Shown here in pieces: positions 35,801-44,800 of a stretch of 64,000 bases of DNA. The stretch's first letter is position 1. Every line of letters starts with the position of its first letter. Both the position numbers and the translations under genes were made by a program. The notes beneath the pieces were generated by a model, which searched no databases, was not told the DNA's origin, and saw only the letters and a program-made list of their open reading frames with translations. The DNA comes from Bedellia somnulentella. Its lineage: Eukaryota > Arthropoda > Insecta > Lepidoptera > Bedelliidae. The DNA lies in NCBI GenBank assembly GCA_963576735.1, contig OY755171.1:17608001-17672000 (forward strand), read 5' to 3'.

Positions 35801-38800
35801 AATTGATGAAGTATCCACAATGTTTGTACATTTTTTATGTTTATTTAGGTAAATAATAAAACTTGTACATATATATATATCAGTTTGCCAAATTAGTTCA
35901 AGGTCAGCAAATGTGCCTCAGCCGCGTATACTGCAGAACACATCAGCGGCTACACACTGGTTTTCAGCAAGCACCTTTTTACTCACATGCATACATATAC
36001 TCAAGGATAAAAAACCCGATAAAGGGTAGCTAGAGTCTCAGAATTTATTATTCTTTTGTGAGTATAAAGTATCGTCCATTGCACATGGGTTTCTATTCAC
36101 ATCATCGCCCAACAGCCACTTTAAAAGCCTTCTACCTGTAGTTGCATCTTAAGCCAATCGCGGGAATAAATGGCTATTCAAAGTCGACACTCCACACCAC
36201 AGCAATCGTATATCATTCAGTAAAATGACTTAAACTTTATGAGTAAATTTTAACATAGTTAAAAAAACTATATTTAATGTTTGTTTTAACTCCTAGGCAA
36301 AAATGCCTATCTTCCTTCATAGCATTTTTAGATATGCGGTAGTTTGTCCGTAAAAAGTGGTGATTATTTGTTTTATTCATTTTACGCAAAACTGTCTCAG
36401 CAAAAGTGTTTCCTCAGAACCGACAAATATATCAAAATGTTAAGATCAATTTTCTCACAGTTGTAAGGAGATAGGGAGTGAAACTTGTATTTATGGTAAC
36501 TAGATCCATTATTTAACGTTACTTTTTCAGATCTTCATATATATATATTAGGGCTTTATAATGTAATGTACGTGCTAAATGTGTGTGGGTATAAATTAAA
36601 GAATTTATCTTACCTATAGCTGAATGAGTTCCATTGCAGTTAAGAAAGATTCCATCAAACAACAAATCTTTAACTTTTACCCTCAAGAACGGATCATTTA
36701 AATCTGAAAACATTTGCTCGAACGCACCGTTCACCATTGAAACAAGTCCTGGCATTATTTCGTTCACTGACAAAATGGCACCCTGTAAATAAAAATATAT
36801 ATGAGTGTAGTGATGATATGATGATGATGATGATGATTCATCCGACCGATTTCGGTCATGGCGCCCACTTAAAAACTCCTAATCGGCTCTTCTTCCATGA
36901 GCCCGAAGATGGCTTATGCGATGATATGCTAATGAGTGGATAACTCTTTAAAAACCTTTAAATAAATGTTTGTTTTGATTGACATAACGCAGGAGCCAGT
37001 ACTAATATAATATATTAAGTTGATTATGATAAATAAATATTACTATTTATTGTATATTATTTATCTAATTTTACAACATAAAAATTACAACAGCATCTAG
37101 AATAGGAAATATTCTAAATGAAATAGATAAACAACTGATGAATGAGTAAAATTTTACCGTAGTTTTGTAGAATATTTAACAAAATAGTAAAGCAACTTAA
37201 AAATAATGCTATTTTTCTGTTACTTAAACAACTTTAATTTCACTAAAGTGTTGGAGACATCAGAAAATATGAGATCACAATCAGTTAAAAGCTTTTCTGT
37301 GAAATATATATGTTTCGGTGTGAAGGCGGTTCTACTTAGGTGCAGACAACATTACGAGCATTCAGCGAGAAATTCTTGGTTAGTCAAATAAATTACAACG
37401 AAAAGTTAAATTAATGTTTCGCACTCTCAGAACGAAAGAGGCTCAACTCAAAAATAGTGATATTGAGTTACAATCCTAGAGAGACATAAAAAGGTATGCT
37501 CAATGCGATGAATAGTAAAACAAAGGTACTAATTTTAAAAAAAACAGGATAGCGAATTTTCTGACCCGATAACAATAATTGCATAATTGTTTTAGAACAT
37601 ACTTTTTTTGCCTCTCAATAAATGTAACTCAATATCACTTTTGATTTGAGCCTCTTTCGTTCTGAGAGTGCGGTTTCTTAACGGAGTGTACATAAGAGGT
37701 GACTAAATATGTTGGGGTTTCTCAATGGACTTTTGGGCGATGCGGTTGGAGACCTATTACCTACACCTCTATTTTACCATCTTCTACTCACTCAACTTCC
37801 GAAAGATTCTGAGGACTTTATAGTTCCTTAGCTCTGGCTACGCCTTGAAGGGATATATAGCCGTGAGTATGTATGTGTGTATGAAATAACCGTTTTTTAT
37901 GTTCTGTATGTATCTGTAAATAGATTTGGCAATATTAAAAATAAGTGGATGGTATTGTTAGAAGATCGCGTAGGATGTTTTACAGCAGATAGATGCTTTT
38001 GTTATAGGAGAAGAATGAAAAATGTTGGCGAGACAGGTTTGTTAAAATCTAAGTAATAATCAAAATATTCTTTGTTTGTGTTTTAGTAATTAACAGCGAG
38101 AGTTGAAGGAAGTTAATAAAACGGTGCCTTTAAACTAACTCAAAATGAGATGCTTAAGATCAACACTTCAGACCTAGAAACTTTACAGCCACATTTGGAA
38201 GTTGATAAGGGACGAGATGGTAGAAATAAAGTTTCGTTGGTGATGGTGCTCCAACCACAATGCCCAAAAACCACTTAAAAAGTCCTCATAATCTTAATCG
38301 CCTCTTACGACACCCTTGGGTAGAAAGGGGTAGTTACAATCTGACCGGCCAATCACGGCACACGAGCCACGTCTTTTTCGAAAAAAATTGGCTGCGTGTG
38401 TATCGTGACTCAATATAAACGCGTCGCTGGCACGTTTTAAAAACGGAGGTGATAATTTATATTAACAAGACTTACCAAATACGCGAAGTTAATGACAGTC
38501 AACTCATCTTCATCACTCAAACTTCCAGAAGCCGTTGCATTGAAGTAAAATGTTTTTTTCAGCATGTACTTAATTGTATCGTTAGCTCCGTATCCTAGAA
38601 CCCTCTTCTCTCTGTATTCACTGAAAATCAAAATTTGTTAGAGGATTTATGAAAACGTATGATGAACGTATGCTATTATAGCTTTGCGCGAGGCGTGGAA
38701 TGTTAATCACTTTTACATATAGATTATGGCTATAAGTCCCAAAAAGGGGAGCCAGAGCTTTAAATTAGTGATTCCTCATCGTATTATGGAATTTCTGTGT

Positions 38801-41800
38801 ATGTCATTGTAACAGAAAGGATGACTGATAATGGGTCTCCATCCACATAACCAGACAATTACTTAAAAACACATTGGTGCTTACCTTTACTCACCACGTA
38901 CTACTCCTACAACGAGTAGAAGTAGGTTGGTAGGCTATAATTATAGTTAAGCTAACACTTCACATCAAATATATTAATCTATCGATGCGTTTCTTAATTA
39001 TCATACATACATTCACGTATAAACTTATAATAACATGACATAACATAAACGTTCACGCCGAATATCCCCGAAGGGGTTGGCAGAGGTACTATTACTTCTT
39101 AACATCACGTGGCATTGTCACCTGGTGTTCAGAGTACCCACGTTATGCATGGACAGTGTACTCACGTGATAGGGGGCAGGCTTATCGCCGTTTTATACGA
39201 ATACACTGTCACATGACTAATTACAATTCAGTCATGTGGGTTTCCTCACGATGTTTTCCCTCACCGTTAACAACCGTGATAAATTATATATATTTAAAAA
39301 AACATATGAAATGATTCTGTGTTATATTTTTCCTAGGGACAGACAGGCACACACAAGATAGTGCTATTCTTAACCGAAATTATACGGTATTACATAAAAT
39401 ACAGTCAGAAGAAAATTGTGATGGTGAAACCAAATGTAGACAAATACTATGAACATGCGACACTATAATTTATGCATCATACAAAGTGACACCTTGTATT
39501 CATCATAACACTAATGAACAGCAAGATATTTTTCAAAGTCACCCAAGCGCATACAATTGACGTCAAAACGCAAGAAGAAAAATTAATTTAAATTACCATA
39601 AAAAGTGCAAGTACCGGTTATATGATTAAATGTCATCGTGATTTGGATATTGTCGTCAAATTAAACAGGAAAATATAACCATTTAAATAACTGTCCATCT
39701 GATTTTAATTATAAGTTAAAATGGCCTTGAGGGGTTTGATGTAATGATACGAAACAAATACTGGCAGATAAACTCAGTTTCAAATCATTTATAATAAACG
39801 GTAATTTACCTCTGATTTTGGTCAATGTAAATTGTAACAAAAAATCTAAATTTATCTAATTACTGTAAAAAACGACCTTTGACATACTAAACATTGATGG
39901 TTTTTATAGCTGTTTTACTCGTTTGACGTTTTAGAAAGAATAATTCGACAGAATAAACTTTACGGCGGATTCCTAAAAGGCTTAACCCCGCAAAGTTTAG
40001 TATACTTTAAGAAACACAACCATAATACTAATAAATAAAGGAAAGAAAAATTTCGACACAGACGGTAATCGAACCCGCGACCTCAGGCATACGCCCCCGT
40101 CGCTCTGCCAATTGAGCTACCGTGTCAATGGCTGCCAGTGCGAAATTCTTCTATCCTTTATTTATTTTACACGTTTAAGTAGTGTTTGCGTTTCCTACCT
40201 CCGAATTTTTTACTTATTCGGAAGGCCACTTGTCTACCTTTTCAGATAGAATGCAAATGTTGATAACGCCCAACTATCACATAATTCAAATTCCCGCCTG
40301 TGTCGAAATTTTCGTTTTTTTTTCTTTCCTTTATTAATTCTTTATTTATTAGTAATAATCCCCACATGAGGTTTTCATGAACAAAAAGATTTAAACAACC
40401 ATAATAGCCTAGTGGGATCACTACGCTACGTATGTGGTTGGAGGCCCATCACCAACAACCTTTATTTTGCCATCTTTTCCCTACTCAACTTTCCAAAAGT
40501 GGCTGAGAAACTTCTAGTTCCTTAGCTCTGGCTACCCCTTCTAGGGATTTATAGCCGTGATTATATGAATGTATGTATATATACTTGTGTAAGAGTGTAT
40601 CCGTACAAAACGGCGATAGGCTCGTCGCGTACAACGTGTATGCACCGTCCTATCAAAACGTGGGTAATTTGAATACTAGTTGACTAATTGTCACGTGATT
40701 TTTGAATACATGCATCTGTATAGCAGAGGCAGTTATCTTTTCCAGTAAGTTACGACAGTGAATAATTTAAATATGTTGATTATACTCTCGCTATCTATTA
40801 AAAAAAGGGTAAACCAGAACTGACGCAAAAAGCCACAAGTTTTTCATCTTGGAATTGCATAAATGGAAATCATCGCTATTTTAATCAAACTGGTTTACAT
40901 TCAAGGCTTCCTTGGACGCTTAACATTATGACACAATATGAGCAATGAACAACATTACATATCAGGTCATGGTTTTAATAAATGCAAGGTAACAAAAGGA
41001 TAATAACTACTTTTATTTGACTTCCTGTACGTTGAACTATCTAATTATTTATCCATCCGCCCCGATTTGAAAAGATTTAAGACATTCTGATAACACAAGA
41101 TCTTTTTAAGCCTATATCAATTTAAAATTGTATATTCCTAAATTGTGAGAAAATTTTGATAACAATTCTGTACGTCTAGAAAATAACTTGCAAATTTTAC
41201 TTATTTATCACTTTAGTTTATTTATCAGTTTAAGTCATATTCAAAGACTGTCTGGGAGAGATGGTTTTTAGTGATCAGACCGCCCATTGTTTTCGCAATC
41301 GCATTGATAGTAAATATTTATTTTGAAGATCTGGAATAAATAGTTTTCTATTTTATTTATAAATGTTACCAGTGGACATGAATAAAGGTCTGTTTTAAAG
41401 CTATCTGTGTGATGAACTATATGACACCCATATTTATTTATGTAAAGCTGACGATGCTCGTGGGGTAGTGTTTCGGAGACTTCTAGATCAGCATTGTAGT
41501 TTCGAGCCTCGCTGCGCTGAGGGCAATCATTTGTACGATGAATATAGATGTGTGTTTTATAATCTTGGAAAGCATCAATATGTGTATTGTGTAATATATA
41601 GATACTTCCAACTTGATTTCCTATTGGGGTAGACAAGGACTATCGATCAACACTTTTTACTTTTAATCTCTTCATCACATATTATTATTAATATTGTCGA
41701 GTTAGAATCCCATTCTACAAGTCAATATTGTAGTTTTCCAGGAGTAGTAGGAGACAGTATATTATATTTCCTTACAATTATATTAATTCAAAACTGATTT

Positions 41801-44800
41801 TATTAGAAGACGATTCCATCAAATGGAAGTTAATAATACACTTGAAAAGCGGAAATATGTTTATTCTCCATCACGCAACTTATGAAGCAAGGTCTAAAAT
41901 GAGGTTTTAACTATGAAGTGGCTAAACGACACAATTTACTTAAAAGAAGTGTGCACTGTTATTCTCAATTTTATAATGGTGCTGTAAGCTTGTGCTGTTT
42001 ATTAATTTTATGACAAATTAAGTTTGGTTCAATTAATTTTATTAATATACAAAAATGATTGACAGGAGTGATATTATGTGATAGTACATTTTGTATCAAA
42101 ATACAAGCATACAAATTTTGTCTTTTAGAAGATATTTTAGGAACCGAGCGCTCCAATGATTAATATTTCACGTGTATCATATGACTATTTACAACTCAGT
42201 TGTGAGTAAAATTAATCACTTGAAATTTGTTGCCGACACAAAAGAAAATGGCGGCATAATTAAATCATAGCTATTCTTAAAACCACGCATTTATAATGGC
42301 TGCCATGGCTGATTCGATAACGTAAATTAAAATATGAAAAAAATTGGCAATCATTAAACAAAATTATTAATTTAATATGAGATATTAATTAATATAAATA
42401 ATTTAGCAGAAATCCGTCTTAATGTTCTATTTTATTAAAATTAATAATATAGTGATAATCATTTATACCATTGAATGGATAACTCATCTGTAATCAGGTA
42501 TTTTGTTTTTGTATACACCCTCTTTTCTGATCACCTATAAAAGAATAAGAACTGAGAAAAAAATACATTAGTGCATTACTAGTGCGTAACGTAAAGCAAA
42601 AAATACGATCATAATAACCTTCTTTTCATCCCTAAGTTAAGGCAATAAAAATAACTTTAATAACAAGTGTTTTTAAAAAATTGAACAGACCAATACAAAC
42701 TTAGTACATTTGTAACACAATTAGCGATAAAAAATCCTTCATATCTTCAAAACCTCTTGAGACACATAAACCATAATGAACATATATTTATAATGTATAC
42801 TCAAATCACTACTTTCTATCAGGCTAGCTCTTATGTGCGTATGTTTTGATATCCCTTTAAAAAAAATATATGTTTCAAAACATCTTTTTCGTGCAAACAA
42901 TGCCAAAGATTCAAGGCTCCTTTTATTACTTACAAGTTTAGCAAAGTTTTTGGGTTGATGCAATCTGTCAAGATCAAATAGTTCAATGAGTTATGCTTAC
43001 TCGTAAACAAACGGGCCCACTTCGGCTAACTTCGGTTTTCCTCCCATGTTTACTTCCTCTGGATTTGTCACGTTGAAGAAATTCACTTTGAAGGTAAGTG
43101 GCATCGGGAGCTTGCGCCAATTTTCAAACATTATTGAAGAATTTTCTAGCTGGATATTCTGTAACAAAACGTGGCACCCTATACTTTGATAATACGGCAT
43201 CTTCATATACCGAGAGCCGTAGCCGAGTGGATAAGTGACTAGCTTCTTGGTCCGGAGGTCACGGGTTCGATCCCCGCTGATAGCAGCATTTATGTGCTGA
43301 GTATAAATTTTTGTTTCTTAGTTTTGGGTGTTATTTATATGTGTATTATAATATTATTGCCGTGTAGTGTCGGCTTAGAATAGCACTACCCCGTTTCTAT
43401 GGGTGTACGTAAGAGGCGACTAACGGTATTGGGGCTTTTAAGGGATTTTTGGGCGATGCGGCTGGAGACCCATCACCAACGACCTTTACTTTACCATCCT
43501 TTCCCCACTCAATTTTCCAAATGTGGCTGAGTAATTTCTAATTCCTTAGCTCTGGCTAACCCTTCTAGGGATTTACAGCCGTGAGTATATGTATGTATTA
43601 TAATATATTAAATATATCGTTGAGTGAGTATCCCTTAACACTAGGCTAACTTTATCTGTGTATAATATGTTCGTATACATTTATTTATTTATACATATAC
43701 TCGCGGCTTTAAATCTTTAGAAGAGGTTGCTGGAGTTTCACAATAAAATGGGTGGGAAAAATATTGGATTATTGCCATTTGCCACCCTATGTCGGCGCCC
43801 CCCGGAGGTACGGTATCTAATGTTTCTGTTTTAATGTTTATTGAGGCTACCATTGCGGTAAAGCTATAACTATTTATTTCAGTTAATTGATTGACAAGTG
43901 ATGACGTGTCGTTAAAATATTTTTTTGTTTTCTATTTGTCAGCGATATTTTTTGCATATTAACAATCGTGGTGTGAGTGGGGAGAACAATCGCATCATGC
44001 AATATCATCCGAGCCGGACCGACACCGCATCGCCAAACTGCTATCCATACTAACTAAAGTAATCTCATTTTTTAACATAGAAACTTTGTACAAAATGGTT
44101 TATTTCATGATTCTTATGAACAATTAAACATGTTTTTTGGAACTCACACCCTAAGGGATTAAAATTAAGTTTACATATTTTATACATTTCTGTATCTAGA
44201 AATTTGAAACTTGATGCGATTGACTGATATAAGGCAAGACTAAGACAAGAAGACACTACAAATGGAATATTTGAAATTCAGCTATCTACTATATACTATA
44301 TACTAAAGGCTAAAAACCCCAAAAAAATGTAGCTACAGCTTCAGAGATAGTAATGCTTTATCCACTTTTGGAAGTTTAATGGGGAAAAGGTAGTCAAATG
44401 GGTCTCCAACTGCATCGCCCAATAATCACTTAAAAAGCCTCAATGTTATAATAAAGATATCTATTACAAAGCCCACGGGACTATAAATATAAAAAGCAGA
44501 ACTTAAGATAGTGTTTTGGTATTTGGATGTAAACCGGATGCAAAAATTGTAGTCGACGCGGACGTAGTCGTGGGATAAAAGCTAGTTTATAATATCATTC
44601 GTATTATAGATCGCAAACAATTGTTTTTTCCCAATACAGGGCTTGCTATTTATTTTGATAGATATATCGCTGTTTTAAATATTAAGTAAGTATTAAAAGC
44701 ATAGAAATGGGCTGATTTGTTTCATAAATGAAAAAGGAAGGAATAAATAAATTTCCGCATCTTTATTATTAACCATTATTTTCATTTTAAATTAAACATG

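Noticed and set aside
40057..40126. tRNA gene on the - strand with full-length arms
   Set aside because: Cloverleaf pairing in the anticodon stem is poor and the sequence lies inside the SINE-C composite.
41268..41636. 122-codon - strand frame
   Set aside because: It overlaps weak SINE-D-like and LINE-L-like sequence and has no protein family features.
43209..43290. tRNA-like gene
   Set aside because: It repeats at 25.6, 53.0 and 58.1 kb with a shared downstream body, so it is the head of SINE-D.
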